Part shown: piece by piece, positions 1-9,611 of the stretch | Position numbering within the stretch: position 1 is the first letter of the stretch | Layout: each line of letters starts with the position of its first letter | Source of the DNA: Bacillota bacterium | Lineage (GTDB): Bacteria > Bacillota > Clostridia > Lachnospirales > Lachnospiraceae | Length of the DNA stretch: 64,000 bases | Direction: 5' to 3' | Assembly: GCA_023390555.1 (NCBI GenBank) | Contig: JAEWCQ010000021.1 | Location: forward strand, 141,852-205,851 | The notes under the pieces: model-generated | The model's input: the letters and a program-made list of their open reading frames with translations, nothing else | Databases searched by the model: none | Told to the model about the DNA's origin: nothing | Program-made: the position numbers and the translations under genes

Positions 1-607
1 CTGTAATATATACAGTAAATGTTTTACCGGAGCTATTGACTGTATTGGTCTGATCGCCGTCACTTTTGATGCGGCCACCCACCTTGATCAGTTCTCCGAT
101 ATAAACCTCATCCACCGACCAGTCGAGTTTATCCGCAACACTGCCATTCAAACCTTTATTTTCTATATAAGCCGTATAGCTGTCAATCAGGGAATCCACG
201 TAATCCATCGAAATCGCGGAATTCAGATTCACCGTATAGTTGGTATTGACATAATACTGCAGTGTAACGACCTTTTTGGCATAGGCATCGATGTTCATCA
301 ATATGGAAGCCGCCTGATAATCCTGCTTTTCCTCCAACTGCCGCTTCACACTCTCCGCCTGCGTGAGCGCACTTTCCTGATCGGAGGTAAGGTTTTCTCT
401 TAAATCTGCTGCCGACAGATTATTCTGTGCAGCAGCCGCGGCAAGATTCGATTTGTCCTTCATATATTTTAGTCCGGTCAGCAGTAGCGCACATACAACT
501 GCGCACAGGATCATGAACCTCCATGCATAAAGTATTTTCCAAATCAACTCCTTGAGACGGATTTCTTTTTCCTCCGTGCGGTTCCAGTTTCTGCTACGAT
601 CATCCAT
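1..607 (-). CDS. Wzz/YveK-like capsule chain-length protein (3' end cut by window)
   Basis: Reverse translation from the ATG at 607 gives 202 codons with no stop before the window edge, so the C-terminus is missing. It begins MDDRSRNWNRTEEKEIRLKE, has one hydrophobic segment at about residues 28-46, then an Ala/Gln/Glu-rich, probably coiled-coil stretch and a mixed extracytoplasmic domain. This layout fits the N-terminal half of Wzz/YveK/CpsC-type polysaccharide co-polymerases, which set chain length in Wzx/Wzy systems with a BY-kinase. A GGAGG site lies 10 bases before the ATG. It follows capG in the same direction, so it is the last visible gene of the capsule operon; a partner tyrosine kinase could lie beyond the edge. 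Family assignment rests on topology and context rather than on a clear motif. Confidence 0.7.
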   Translation of the reverse strand, partial: MDDRSRNWNRTEEKEIRLKELIWKILYAWRFMILCAVVCALLLTGLKYMKDKSNLAAAAAQNNLSAADLRENLTSDQESALTQAESVKRQLEEKQDYQAASILMNIDAYAKKVVTLQYYVNTNYTVNLNSAISMDYVDSLIDSYTAYIENKGLNGSVADKLDWSVDEVYIGELIKVGGRIKSDGDQTNTVNSSGKTFTVYIT

Positions 608-625
608 TTTTACTCGTTCCTCCTG

Positions 626-1768
626 CTATTTTCTCCAGACCATTTTATTGACAACACCCACATAGCTCTGTATCAATTTCACTACCTTGGTGCTGACATT
701 CTCATCCACATAGTTTGGCACATCCAGTCCATTATCACCGTTCTTCACCATTTCCACTGCCGTAGCAACCGCCTGCAGCACCTGTTCCGTTGTAATACCT
801 GCTAGAATGAAATTGCCCTTATCCAGCGCTTCCGGTCTTTCCGTACTGGTACGAATGCAGACCGCAGGGAACGGATGCCCCAGAGAATTAAAGAAACTGG
901 ACTCTTCCGGCAATGTTCCGCTGTCGCTGACGACTGCAAATGCATGCATCTGAAGATGATTGTAATCATGAAAACCAAGCGGCTCATGCATTTTCACGCG
1001 CGGGTCCAACCGGAAACCTCTCTGCTCCAGAAACTTTCTGCTGCGCGGATGACAGGAATACAGAATCGGCATATCATAGGTTTCTGCCATTGCATTGATT
1101 GCGGTAAACAACTGGTTAAAGTTCTCTTCGGTATCGATATTTTCCTCCCGATGCGCAGAGAGCAAAATATACGCACCGGAATTCAGCACAAGCTTCTCCA
1201 GAACTGTACTTTCTTCAATCTGCCGAAGGTTGCCATGCAGTACTTCCGCCATTGGAGAACCGGTGACATACGTTCTCTCTTTTGCAGTCCCCTCATAATT
1301 CAGATAGCGTCTGGCATGCTCGCTGTAACACATATTCACATCTGCTATGTGATCTACGATTCTCCGATTTGTCTCTTCCGGCAGACATTCATCAAAGCAG
1401 CGGTTCCCGGCTTCCATGTGAAAAATCGGAATATGCAGCCGCTTGGCACTGATAGCACTCAGGCAGCTGTTGGTATCGCCCAGGATCAGCAGGGCATCCG
1501 GCTTTGCCTCCTCCATCAGCTTATAACTCTTTGCAATGATATTTCCGATTGTTTCCCCCAGATCTGCACCGACAGCATTCAGGTAATGATCCGGTTCCCG
1601 CAGTCCCAGATCTTCGAAAAACACCTGATTTAAGCTATAGTCATAATTCTGTCCCGTATGAACCAGAATCTGATCAAAATATCGATCGCATTTTTTCATC
1701 ACTGCGGATAGACGGATAATCTCCGGTCTTGTTCCAATAATCGTCATTAACTTCAATCTGCTCATCAT
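626..1768 (-). CDS. capG: CapG-like UDP-N-acetyl-L-fucosamine synthase (2-epimerase)
   Basis: 380 residues, the usual size of non-hydrolysing UDP-GlcNAc 2-epimerases. Family motifs: GTRPEIIRLSAV at the N-terminus, HTGQNYDYSLNQVFF, LGDTNSCLSA, FHMEAGNRCFDECLPEE, HREENID and DSGTLPEES. The GNRCFDECLPEETNR form with NRRIVDHIAD is typical of the CapG/FnlC/WbjD branch rather than WecB (MnaA). In that branch the enzyme makes UDP-L-FucNAc from UDP-N-acetyl-L-pneumosamine, the last step after CapE and CapF. Those two genes lie directly upstream (gap of 7 bases to capF), in pathway order E-F-G. The ATG at 1765 is better spaced from the GAGGG site than that at 1768. I infer function from the trio; a substrate assay has not been seen. 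Confidence 0.92.
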   Translation of the reverse strand: MMSRLKLMTIIGTRPEIIRLSAVMKKCDRYFDQILVHTGQNYDYSLNQVFFEDLGLREPDHYLNAVGADLGETIGNIIAKSYKLMEEAKPDALLILGDTNSCLSAISAKRLHIPIFHMEAGNRCFDECLPEETNRRIVDHIADVNMCYSEHARRYLNYEGTAKERTYVTGSPMAEVLHGNLRQIEESTVLEKLVLNSGAYILLSAHREENIDTEENFNQLFTAINAMAETYDMPILYSCHPRSRKFLEQRGFRLDPRVKMHEPLGFHDYNHLQMHAFAVVSDSGTLPEESSFFNSLGHPFPAVCIRTSTERPEALDKGNFILAGITTEQVLQAVATAVEMVKNGDNGLDVPNYVDENVSTKVVKLIQSYVGVVNKMVWRK

Positions 1769-1775
1769 TTACCCT

Positions 1776-2933
1776 CTATTTTTCTTCTACCTTCCGAAAA
1801 TACGTGTCCGGATGCTGTGGATCAAAGCATTCGCTGCACCACATAAAGGTAACCAGATCGGTATCCCCCTCGTTGATAATATTATGCGTATAACCGGTTG
1901 GGATATCAACCACTTCAATCTTATTTCCTGAAACATGATAGTCCAGAATCTCTTCACTGTCGATTTTCCGGAACCGGATCAGACCTTTGCCGCTGACGAC
2001 AACAAATTTCTCATTTTTGGTATGATGCCAGTGTTCTCCTTTCGTAATTCCCGGTTTGGATATATTAACGGAAAACTGTCCCCTGTCCGGTGTCCTTAAA
2101 ATCTCTGTAAAACTTCCTCTCTCATCTACATTCATCTTAAGCGGATAACGGAACCCGTCTGTCGGAAGGTAGCTCAGATAGGTGGCATACAGTTTTTTAA
2201 CAAAACCGCCCTCCGTCATATCCGGCACGCTGAGTTCCATGCGGCTTTTCGAAAAGGAATAGACCAGATCAGCAATTTCTCCCAGCCGGACTGTGTGCAC
2301 CACAGGCACGTAACAGTAGCCGTCCTCCTGCCGATTCGGCCGTCTCATCAAAGCCGCGATCAGTTCTGTTACCACATCATCGATATAGACGAGATGCATG
2401 ACAACATTCGGGTCATTCACCTGAATCGGCAGATCATGTGAAATATTATGACAGAACGTTGCCACCGCAGAATTATAATTCGGCCGGCACCATTTTCCAA
2501 ATACATTTGGAAAACGATACACATAAACCGGTGATCCTGCCTCTTTTCCATAGGAAAACAGCAGCTCTTCTCCTGCCTTCTTGCTCTGCCCATATGCATT
2601 ATCCAGCTGTGCCTGTGTGGAAGACGCCAGCATGATCGGACAGTGATTCTCATTTCTTTTCAGTGAATCCAGCAATGCAGACGTGAAGCCGAAGTTCCCC
2701 TCCATGAATTCACTCTGCTCTTTCGGCCGGTTGACTCCGGCAAGATGAAATACAAAATCACAGTCTGCACAGTAAGCATCCAGCAGGAGCGGATTCGAGT
2801 CTATATCGTATTCATAGACGGTAATATCATCTGAGATACCAAAAGACTGATCCTTCCCTGTCCGAATATTATGTAAAGTTGCAATCAGATTTTTTCCAAT
2901 GAAACCTTTTGCACCGGTAACTAATATTTTCAT
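1776..2933 (-). CDS. capF: CapF-like bifunctional reductase/cupin (UDP-L-FucNAc pathway)
   Basis: 385 residues with two domains. The N-terminal extended-SDR domain has the nucleotide-binding motif TGAKGFIG (residues 6-13) and Y114xxxK118 (YGQSK). The C-terminal cupin starts near residue 265 and carries GEHWHHTKNEKF (299-310), whose histidines fit the cupin metal site. This fusion is diagnostic of CapF/FnlB: the cupin epimerises at C3 and the SDR domain reduces C4 of the CapE product, giving UDP-N-acetyl-L-pneumosamine for CapG. The gene ends 8 bases before capG and begins 1 base after capE, so translation is probably coupled. No truncation or odd residue was noticed. Confidence 0.94.
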   Translation of the reverse strand: MKILVTGAKGFIGKNLIATLHNIRTGKDQSFGISDDITVYEYDIDSNPLLLDAYCADCDFVFHLAGVNRPKEQSEFMEGNFGFTSALLDSLKRNENHCPIMLASSTQAQLDNAYGQSKKAGEELLFSYGKEAGSPVYVYRFPNVFGKWCRPNYNSAVATFCHNISHDLPIQVNDPNVVMHLVYIDDVVTELIAALMRRPNRQEDGYCYVPVVHTVRLGEIADLVYSFSKSRMELSVPDMTEGGFVKKLYATYLSYLPTDGFRYPLKMNVDERGSFTEILRTPDRGQFSVNISKPGITKGEHWHHTKNEKFVVVSGKGLIRFRKIDSEEILDYHVSGNKIEVVDIPTGYTHNIINEGDTDLVTFMWCSECFDPQHPDTYFRKVEEK

Positions 2934-2934
2934 A

Positions 2935-3975
2935 TCATCGATTCTCCCATACTTCTAATTCTTCACGGATATGAGAAAGCTGAAGCAACTTCTCTTTCAC
3001 CTGCTCCACGTCCAGCAGGTCTGTGTTATTGGAGTTAAACTCAGACAGCTTTACACGCTCCGTATCTCCGTTCTTGAAATAGTTGTCGTAATTCAGATCG
3101 CGTTTGTCACATGGCACGCGATAAAAATCCCCCATATCAATTGCATTTCCGCACTCTTCATTGGTAAGCAGGGTCTCATACATCTTCTCCCCATGTCGAA
3201 TGCCGATCACCTTGATCTCATGTCCCGGATCAAATAATTCCGCAATAGCCTGCGCGAGTATCTCAATGGTACATGCGGGTGCCTTCTGCACCATAATGTC
3301 ACCAGACTCAGCATGAGCAAATGCAAAAATCACCAGTTCCACTGCTTCCTCCAGACTCATAATGAATCTCGTCATCTTTGGTTCCGTTACCGTCATCGGG
3401 TTTCCGCTACGGATCTGTTCTATAAACAGTGGTATCACAGAACCTCTCGAGCACATCACATTTCCATATCTGGTACAGCAGATACTTGTTTTTTCCGGCG
3501 ACACCGTTCTGGATTTTGCCACAATGACCTTTTCCATCATCGCTTTCGACGTTCCCATAGCATTGACCGGATAGGCCGCCTTATCAGTTGACAGGCAGAT
3601 AACTTTACGGACTCCCGCATCAATTGCGGCTGTCAGGACATTGTCCGTTCCGAGCACATTGGTCTTAACTGCTTCTAACGGAAAGAATTCACAGGAGGGA
3701 ACCTGCTTTAATGCCGCCGCATGAAAAATGTAATCCACACCATGCATTGCATTTTTGACACTCTGCAGATCCCGTACATCTCCAATATAAAACTTGATCT
3801 TTTCAAACTGCTCCGGATATTTTATCTGATATTCATGCCGCATATCATCCTGCTTCTTTTCATCTCTTGAAAAAATGCGGATTTCTCTGATATCCGTATC
3901 TAGAAAGCGGTTTAATACCGCATTTCCGAAGGAACCTGTCCCTCCGGTGATTAGTAAGGTTTTTTGTTCAAACAT
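2935..3975 (-). CDS. capE: CapE-like UDP-GlcNAc 4,6-dehydratase/5-epimerase
   Basis: 346 residues, soluble SDR of the FlaA1/CapE type. TGGTGSFG (10-17) binds NADP; STDKAAYPVNAMGTSK holds the active-site region, where the usual SDR tyrosine is methionine (M140xxxK144). This replacement is known for the CapE/WbpM branch. The enzyme converts UDP-D-GlcNAc to a UDP-6-deoxy-4-keto-L-sugar, the first step to UDP-L-FucNAc. It is followed immediately by capF and capG. The membrane-bound CapD-like paralogue at 18.1-20.0 kb probably serves a different 6-deoxy sugar. Base composition here is richer in GC than the genes just upstream (4-16 kb). Confidence 0.94.
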   Translation of the reverse strand: MFEQKTLLITGGTGSFGNAVLNRFLDTDIREIRIFSRDEKKQDDMRHEYQIKYPEQFEKIKFYIGDVRDLQSVKNAMHGVDYIFHAAALKQVPSCEFFPLEAVKTNVLGTDNVLTAAIDAGVRKVICLSTDKAAYPVNAMGTSKAMMEKVIVAKSRTVSPEKTSICCTRYGNVMCSRGSVIPLFIEQIRSGNPMTVTEPKMTRFIMSLEEAVELVIFAFAHAESGDIMVQKAPACTIEILAQAIAELFDPGHEIKVIGIRHGEKMYETLLTNEECGNAIDMGDFYRVPCDKRDLNYDNYFKNGDTERVKLSEFNSNNTDLLDVEQVKEKLLQLSHIREELEVWENR

Positions 3976-3988
3976 TATTTTACTCCCT

Positions 3989-4945
3989 TCAGTTTCTCAT
4001 TAATACCACTTTTAAATCGTCTATCAGTAGCTGAGTTCTATGTTCTTCTCCTTTTGAATTACAATGATATATGGTATCAAACATAAAATCTGAAGAAAAA
4101 AGATAATCAATTGGATTGCTAATATATGGTATGCCTATCTGTTCTTCTTCATTATTGACCATTTGTGTCAGCTTATCCAAACTATCCTGATATGCTTCAT
4201 CCAGCAGGGGCGGAGCAATAAAATATACACTTGCCCCTCTATTTTCAACATAAGATTTATACTTCTTTAAATATTCTTTTGACTCTTGACTGATAACCAG
4301 TTTTTCTCCAGTTACATTTCCATATGTATCTATTTTGTGCTGATAATCGTCTATCACGAAATTATCTCTTTTTAATATCATAGCACCATCTTCATTGAAA
4401 GAGGCCCTCGTATATGTCCCTGTAGGTGGCTCAAAACGCAATTTCTTACTCGCAAACGTAAAAAGATACCCCATAATCTGATCCCATTTATTTATCGGAA
4501 TATATTGATACATATCTATTCTAGAATCAATCCCACTCATAACCTGTTCGACACCAATATCATGAAAATAGTCATGTTGTCCCCATTGATACTCGTAACC
4601 AAGCAGAACAATATCTCCGCTTTTTATATTCCCCTTGGAAATTTCTGTGTTAAACAATCCGCCCATTGCCACATGAACCCCTAGGTTAACCACAGGAAGA
4701 CCAGTTGCCTCTTCAAGCATATCTTCATTAATACCAAATGCAGCACTACTCCCACCAATAATTATTATTTTGGGACTTTTTGTATTTATCAAATTATCAT
4801 ACTTGGTCTGCACTACACTGTTATAACCTGTTGAAAGCTTATTTTGGGGAAATGCCACAATCCCAACAAAAGTAATGGCTATTATCGTTATACTCATTAT
4901 AAACACACAAATTACATATTTTACAAATCTTACCAAATCCTTCAT
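3989..4945 (-). CDS. Membrane-anchored SGNH-like protein, partner of the MBOAT acyltransferase
   Basis: I choose the ATG at 4945 (318 residues), 2 bases after the MBOAT stop; the upstream ATG at 5032 would bury 29 codons in the MBOAT gene. One N-terminal membrane segment (about residues 7-32) is followed by an extracytoplasmic domain with IIIGGSSAAFGI (about 61-72), resembling block I of SGNH/GDSL hydrolases, and near the C-terminus DTIYHCNSKGEEHR, a D-x3-H arrangement like the block V Asp/His pair. Such proteins pair with MBOATs (DltD with DltB, AlgJ/X with AlgI, PatB with PatA) and pass the acyl group to the glycan outside the cell. I infer O-acetylation of the capsule. Catalytic residues are read by eye only. 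Confidence 0.75.
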   Translation of the reverse strand: MKDLVRFVKYVICVFIMSITIIAITFVGIVAFPQNKLSTGYNSVVQTKYDNLINTKSPKIIIIGGSSAAFGINEDMLEEATGLPVVNLGVHVAMGGLFNTEISKGNIKSGDIVLLGYEYQWGQHDYFHDIGVEQVMSGIDSRIDMYQYIPINKWDQIMGYLFTFASKKLRFEPPTGTYTRASFNEDGAMILKRDNFVIDDYQHKIDTYGNVTGEKLVISQESKEYLKKYKSYVENRGASVYFIAPPLLDEAYQDSLDKLTQMVNNEEEQIGIPYISNPIDYLFSSDFMFDTIYHCNSKGEEHRTQLLIDDLKVVLMRN

Positions 4946-4946
4946 A

Positions 4947-6407
4947 TCAAAATTGGAAGTAAATAAATTCAGTATTTGTTGCGGCTGTTCCAGATACACT
5001 TGCAAAAAAAAGCATACAGACAATACATGCAATCAAAAGGCATTGTACTATCCAAGGCTGCTCTACGAATACTTTATAGCACTTCCGCTCCTCCTTTCTG
5101 AAGTATTGAATGATAAGAAACAAAGTACCCAAAAGTGCTATACCCACTGTTTTCGCAATGCTTCCTCCAATCAACAGTATATTTTCATCAAAGATAGAAA
5201 CGGGATAGAAAAATAGCATATTTTTAATGAAATGAAGTGAACCAACCACACTGGGCATTCTAAAAAATACCCAGGTAATCGTAATTAATATAAATACAAT
5301 AAAACGCCTTAAAATACCTATACTAATCGGAATATCTTCTATTGTCCTATTCATACGTTTATTATGACTCCCTGAGACAAGACCTAGCATATTTTCTGAC
5401 AGTTGTAAAATACCGTTTATTCCCCCCCACATAATATAATGCCAACTTGTGCCATGCCACGCGCCGCTTATCAGAAACACAATCATAATGTTTATGTATT
5501 GGCGCATCTTCCCTCTTCTGCTTCCCCCAAGCGGTATGTATATATACTCTAAAAACCAAGAATTCAGAGATTTATGCCATCTCTTCCAAAATTCTGTCAC
5601 ACTCTGTGATAAATATGGGTTATCAAAGTTTTTCCCTACATTTATACCAAACAATTTAGCAGCCCCTCTTGCAATATCAGAATAAGAAGAGAAGTCACTA
5701 TATATTTGCAACGAAAAACATATTGCTGCAATAAGATAGTAAATTCCATCGTATGCCATATAATTATCAAATATACGATCTACTATTAAAGCGAGTTGAT
5801 TTGATACAAATAACTTTTCAAAAAAACCATATAAGATAAACAGCGTTCCCTTTAATATATTGTCAAATTTAAACGAAGCCGTGCATTCTAATTGTGGAAT
5901 CAGTTCACGTGACTTTTGTATCGGACCAGACGATATCGTCGGAAAAAAAGAAACGAATGCAGCATACTTCCAAAAGTTTTTAACAATCCCTATTTTATTA
6001 TTTTTGACATCTCCAAGGTATGTCGTTGATTGAAATATATAAAACGAAAGTCCCAGTGGTGTTAAAATCGAAAAGTTTGCTGTAATACCTTTTCCAATTC
6101 CTAACTGTTGTATAATTAAACTCATATTTTCCAGTACAAATCCCGTATATTTATACAAAAACAAAATTGCCAAATTTGCAAAGAAAAAAAGCCAAAATGT
6201 TCCCTTCTTCTTTGCGATACAAATCCCACCAAGATATGTGATAACTGTAGCAAGCATTAAAATAAGCAACATTTTAACATCTGCCCACCCGTAAAAAACC
6301 CAACTGGCTGATAGTATGCACAAGTATCTATATTTCGGCTTAAGCAAATAATATATCAAAACCACAATCATTATAAAAATAATGAATATGTAACTCAAAA
6401 AAAACAT
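4947..6407 (-). CDS. MBOAT family O-acyltransferase (AlgI/DltB/PatA-like)
   Basis: 486 residues with many hydrophobic segments. The MBOAT core is clear: FWKRWHKSLNSWFLEYIYIP with H278, and FLISGAWHGTSWH with H318, the invariant membrane His. LSFYIFQSTTYLGD and FPTISSGPI are also typical of AlgI-type proteins. Members move an acyl group, usually acetyl, across the membrane to a surface glycan or to a partner protein. The following gene encodes that partner type (SGNH-like), only 2 bases away. On the coding strand the segment encoding MWGGING contains a run of seven G (5422-5428), a possible slippage site in an AT-rich gene. Confidence 0.9.
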   Translation of the reverse strand: MFFLSYIFIIFIMIVVLIYYLLKPKYRYLCILSASWVFYGWADVKMLLILMLATVITYLGGICIAKKKGTFWLFFFANLAILFLYKYTGFVLENMSLIIQQLGIGKGITANFSILTPLGLSFYIFQSTTYLGDVKNNKIGIVKNFWKYAAFVSFFPTISSGPIQKSRELIPQLECTASFKFDNILKGTLFILYGFFEKLFVSNQLALIVDRIFDNYMAYDGIYYLIAAICFSLQIYSDFSSYSDIARGAAKLFGINVGKNFDNPYLSQSVTEFWKRWHKSLNSWFLEYIYIPLGGSRRGKMRQYINIMIVFLISGAWHGTSWHYIMWGGINGILQLSENMLGLVSGSHNKRMNRTIEDIPISIGILRRFIVFILITITWVFFRMPSVVGSLHFIKNMLFFYPVSIFDENILLIGGSIAKTVGIALLGTLFLIIQYFRKEERKCYKVFVEQPWIVQCLLIACIVCMLFFASVSGTAATNTEFIYFQF

Positions 6408-6524
6408 CTATTTAATTCCTCTCTACGTATAATAAAGCAAAATCAAATTCCTCCCAATTTTTCAAACAGGCACTTTCTTCTCAGTATTAAATATACTTTT
6501 TTACAATTACTATCTATGCGGCTT

Positions 6525-7046
6525 TTATTCATTCACATGATATATCTTTTTTAATTCTCTGGCCTTTTCAACTGAACTCAGATTACCCAAATGTAATGAT
6601 TCTTTTTCAATCTTTTGTAGATATGCATCTGTCGATTTAATTATTTTAGCAGGAACACCTGCAACCACAGAATTGTCTGGAATGTCTTTTGTAACGACAG
6701 ATCCTGCAGCAATAATGCATCTATTTCCAATTTTAATCCCAGGCATAACCATACAATTCAGTCCAAAATAAACATCATCTCCTACCTTGATCGGTTTTGT
6801 TATTTCTAAATCGGGAATTTCCTTTCTCAAAATCAAAGTCCCTCCATCATGCGTAATAAATCGAACTCCTGACGTTATATACACATTATCCCCCAATGTG
6901 ATCAGCCACGGTTCGCTTCCAAATACTTTATAGGGATTACAATACATAGTTACTTTTCCATTACATTTTACTCCAATGTTTCTAATATATTGATCGGGTT
7001 TTAAGTACGCCTGCAAAATCCGTAATAACACTTTTATCTTGTTCAT
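6525..7046 (-). CDS. Hexapeptide-repeat acetyltransferase (WbbJ/CysE-like)
   Basis: 173 residues. Left-handed beta-helix repeats are visible from about residue 50: ITLGDNVYITSG, IKVGDDVYFGLNCMVMPG, IKIGNRCIIAAGSVVTKD, then IPDNSVVAGVPAKII, the closing motif of this family. FITHDGG supplies the catalytic-type His. Such enzymes O- or N-acetylate sugars or nucleotide sugars in the cytoplasm with acetyl-CoA. An AGGAGG site precedes the ATG. It lies between the flippase and the MBOAT gene, so the cluster carries a cytoplasmic as well as membrane acylation route. S. aureus CapH and CapG-neighbour acetyltransferases are similar in role, but I cannot assign the acceptor sugar. Confidence 0.85.
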   Translation of the reverse strand: MNKIKVLLRILQAYLKPDQYIRNIGVKCNGKVTMYCNPYKVFGSEPWLITLGDNVYITSGVRFITHDGGTLILRKEIPDLEITKPIKVGDDVYFGLNCMVMPGIKIGNRCIIAAGSVVTKDIPDNSVVAGVPAKIIKSTDAYLQKIEKESLHLGNLSSVEKARELKKIYHVNE

Positions 7047-7057
7047 ATTTCGCCTCC

Positions 7058-8380
7058 TTACTTGATTTGTCTCTTACCTTCTATATGTACAAATGGTACC
7101 ACTATCAAACCGTAACAAATTGCTCCAATAATTGGAATCAATTGTATACCAATGATTCCTCCTGCTACAAACTTCAGAAAAACAGATATCACTGTATAAA
7201 CACAAAATACTGCAATTTGTTTTATAACAATTCCTCTTGCATTTAATATCATAAAATAAGGGGCAATAAAGGACAAAAGACATTGTGTCATGCACATACC
7301 AAATAACATTGAATTACTATAAGCAATTGATTTGCCTAGCCATATGGCAAATAATAATCTTCCAAAAACCAACAGAAATACAGTCCCTGCCATCGAAATG
7401 GCCAATGATACGACTGCCGTCTTTTTGCATCTTTCTTTAACCCAGAAATAATCTTTTCGTTCCAATGCTTCTCCAAATGCTCCCCACAAGGGTGCCGAAA
7501 GCATTCCACAACCGACGCTTATCAGGCCTGTAGCTCTATATATAATAGAGTATGTAGCAGCTTCTTCAAGACTGCTTACTTTTGCGACAATAAAACTATC
7601 GAGCGATAAACCGATATTAGTAAATACAGACAACAGACAAAATGCAACCCCTATCTTCAACATTCGCTTCGCTGTCTTCCTATCTGCGTATTTTAAAGCT
7701 GGTGCAAGTTCCTTTCTCTGAACCCTAAAATATACGATAAAATTTAGTATGGAAACCAAAACAATGGCGTAAGTCGAAACTACAATCAATGAAACTTTTC
7801 CAATATCCCATTTAACAACAACTATAATTAACAGAATACTTATCATATTTGCGAAGCACTGCCATATATTACCCCTATATCCCTCCTGCAAGGCCAACTG
7901 TGTACGATTGACCAAGGAAAAAGGAATATTAATTAATTTCGATAAAACAATTATTAGAACTACCTTTCCAACTAATTGTGAAGCAACATCTGACTGAACA
8001 TTCATTAAGCTTTTCCAGTCTATCATACCATAAATTCCAAGTATAATGATAACGATTATTGTAGATGAGATAACCAGTATTACATATGTACTTGATACAA
8101 GCCTTCTACTTTCTTCCATGTCATCTCTACCCTGTGCCTGGCTTAAAGTAGTCTGAAGTCCGCTCCCAAGGCCAAGATCTGCAAAAGCAAACATGGAAAA
8201 AAATGATAATACTGTATTCCATAATCCATAAATTTCAGCACCTAAATAATTCAATGCATACCTCACAGTTACAAGAGGTATCAACATGGACAATATTTTA
8301 GCCAATATGGAAGTTATGGCTGTATATCTTATCTTTCTTTCTCTATTTTTTATTCTTTTACTGATTTCTTTATCATTCAT
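7058..8380 (-). CDS. Wzx-type polysaccharide flippase
   Basis: Start taken at the ATG at 8380, with AAAGGA six bases upstream; the ATG at 8404 lies inside the preceding wzy-like gene. About 440 residues and around 12-14 hydrophobic segments, with a basic N-terminus (MNDKEISKRIKNRERKIRYT) and the MATE/MOP-type pattern YALNYLGAEIYGLWNTVLSF followed by DLGLGSGLQ, which is typical of Wzx/RfbX. It should flip undecaprenyl-pyrophosphate-linked repeat units to the outer face. The neighbours Wzy and GT4 transferases agree. The codon and base use is AT-rich like the rest of the 4-16 kb core. A second flippase is encoded at 52.5 kb. Confidence 0.9.
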   Translation of the reverse strand: MNDKEISKRIKNRERKIRYTAITSILAKILSMLIPLVTVRYALNYLGAEIYGLWNTVLSFFSMFAFADLGLGSGLQTTLSQAQGRDDMEESRRLVSSTYVILVISSTIIVIIILGIYGMIDWKSLMNVQSDVASQLVGKVVLIIVLSKLINIPFSLVNRTQLALQEGYRGNIWQCFANMISILLIIVVVKWDIGKVSLIVVSTYAIVLVSILNFIVYFRVQRKELAPALKYADRKTAKRMLKIGVAFCLLSVFTNIGLSLDSFIVAKVSSLEEAATYSIIYRATGLISVGCGMLSAPLWGAFGEALERKDYFWVKERCKKTAVVSLAISMAGTVFLLVFGRLLFAIWLGKSIAYSNSMLFGMCMTQCLLSFIAPYFMILNARGIVIKQIAVFCVYTVISVFLKFVAGGIIGIQLIPIIGAICYGLIVVPFVHIEGKRQIK

Positions 8381-8393
8381 ATAAAATCCTTTT

Positions 8394-9584
8394 TCAAGAA
8401 CCATCCAGTTCTATATTTTTGCTAATACTTTTATCTAATGCACTGAAAAAATACATTACAAACACCAACATATATATATATCTATACTGAAATGATGCAA
8501 CCGATGCCAGTTCAAAGGACAACACTATAAAAGCCAAAACGAAACGGTGTCTTTTGGAAATATTTCTCTTTATCCAAAAAAGAAGCAGGCCATATAAAGC
8601 AATCACTAAAATAACATTTCCCATAGTTGCATAAACGATATAACCCGAATCTCTATAATTCAAGTCCACATTATCCAGTATACAAAAGCCTATTCCAAAC
8701 GAGCTTTTTATTAGTTTGAAATTTTCTATATAAATATTATTATCTGAAAAATATCTTCCTCTGAAACCACTTTTCTTATCAGCTAAAAATATAGAATAAT
8801 TCACGTATAATAATTGAAAATTACTCCAAAAAATGATAAGCGCAGTGACAGCAGCACCAATGATAAGATATATTTTTTTTCTTATCAAATAGACAAACAT
8901 ACACAACATCAAAATCGCATATATTATACTGCTGTTAGATGTCAGCAAAAAAGTATATACAATGTACATTAAGCAAAAAAGATAGTATCTTTTTTGTTTT
9001 GTTTTGCTCGCCAGACAATAGCAAAAATAAAAAAATAAAAAGTAAAAAAAGGAAGCATAATTATGAACCCCAAAGGTTAAAACTGGTTTCCTATATAAAA
9101 GAGAATAGTATAACGCTTTTTCCTGATATTGGGAATAAAAATCTTTCGTAAATTCAATTACAGGATTAATCTGTAGCAAAATTCCTGCATTCCAAAAAAG
9201 TGTTAAAACAGAAAATAAATCTATTATCTTTTTAATCATCGATAAATTAGAATAATATTTGACATCTATTGACAGCATCAGCAGTAAAAATGCTAATGGT
9301 ACTATCCTCGCCAGTGATACTCTTGCATATACATTCGCGAACAATTGTGCAGTCGTAACCACAACCATATATAGTACAATAAAAAGAGCAGCTTTAAATG
9401 CAGTTATATTTATCGCGTTTTGCAAAATTACACATACAATGAATAATCCTGACAACATCCAGACCACAATCAAAAAAGGCAGTTCATTCATTTGTCCACG
9501 GAAGGATGTTGGTAGTAATGCTATCATAAAAAAGGCAAATAGTGGAATAATATCAGCCCTAACCTTAAACCAATTAAATTTCAC
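8394..9584 (-). CDS. Wzy-type capsule repeat-unit polymerase
   Basis: 396 residues, almost entirely hydrophobic, with some ten or more predicted membrane segments and a larger polar loop in the second half (YVNYSIFLADKKSGFRGRYF to SFGIGFCILDNVDLNYRDSG). Little sequence similarity is expected within this family; the call rests on topology and on its place next to wzx and glycosyltransferases. The start codon is GTG, with AAAGGA seven bases upstream. It would join flipped repeat units at the outer face. It is one of the most AT-rich genes in the window, as usual for serotype-specific polymerases. The 676-residue protein at 20-22 kb is an alternative polymerase or a ligase. Confidence 0.8.
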   Translation of the reverse strand: MKFNWFKVRADIIPLFAFFMIALLPTSFRGQMNELPFLIVVWMLSGLFIVCVILQNAINITAFKAALFIVLYMVVVTTAQLFANVYARVSLARIVPLAFLLLMLSIDVKYYSNLSMIKKIIDLFSVLTLFWNAGILLQINPVIEFTKDFYSQYQEKALYYSLLYRKPVLTFGVHNYASFFYFLFFYFCYCLASKTKQKRYYLFCLMYIVYTFLLTSNSSIIYAILMLCMFVYLIRKKIYLIIGAAVTALIIFWSNFQLLYVNYSIFLADKKSGFRGRYFSDNNIYIENFKLIKSSFGIGFCILDNVDLNYRDSGYIVYATMGNVILVIALYGLLLFWIKRNISKRHRFVLAFIVLSFELASVASFQYRYIYMLVFVMYFFSALDKSISKNIELDGS

Positions 9585-9611
9585 CGCAAATTCCTTTCAT
9601 TCCTAAAATTC

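Noticed and set aside
875..1633. 252-codon plus-strand open frame
   Set aside because: Antisense to capG, no ribosome site, no recognisable motif.
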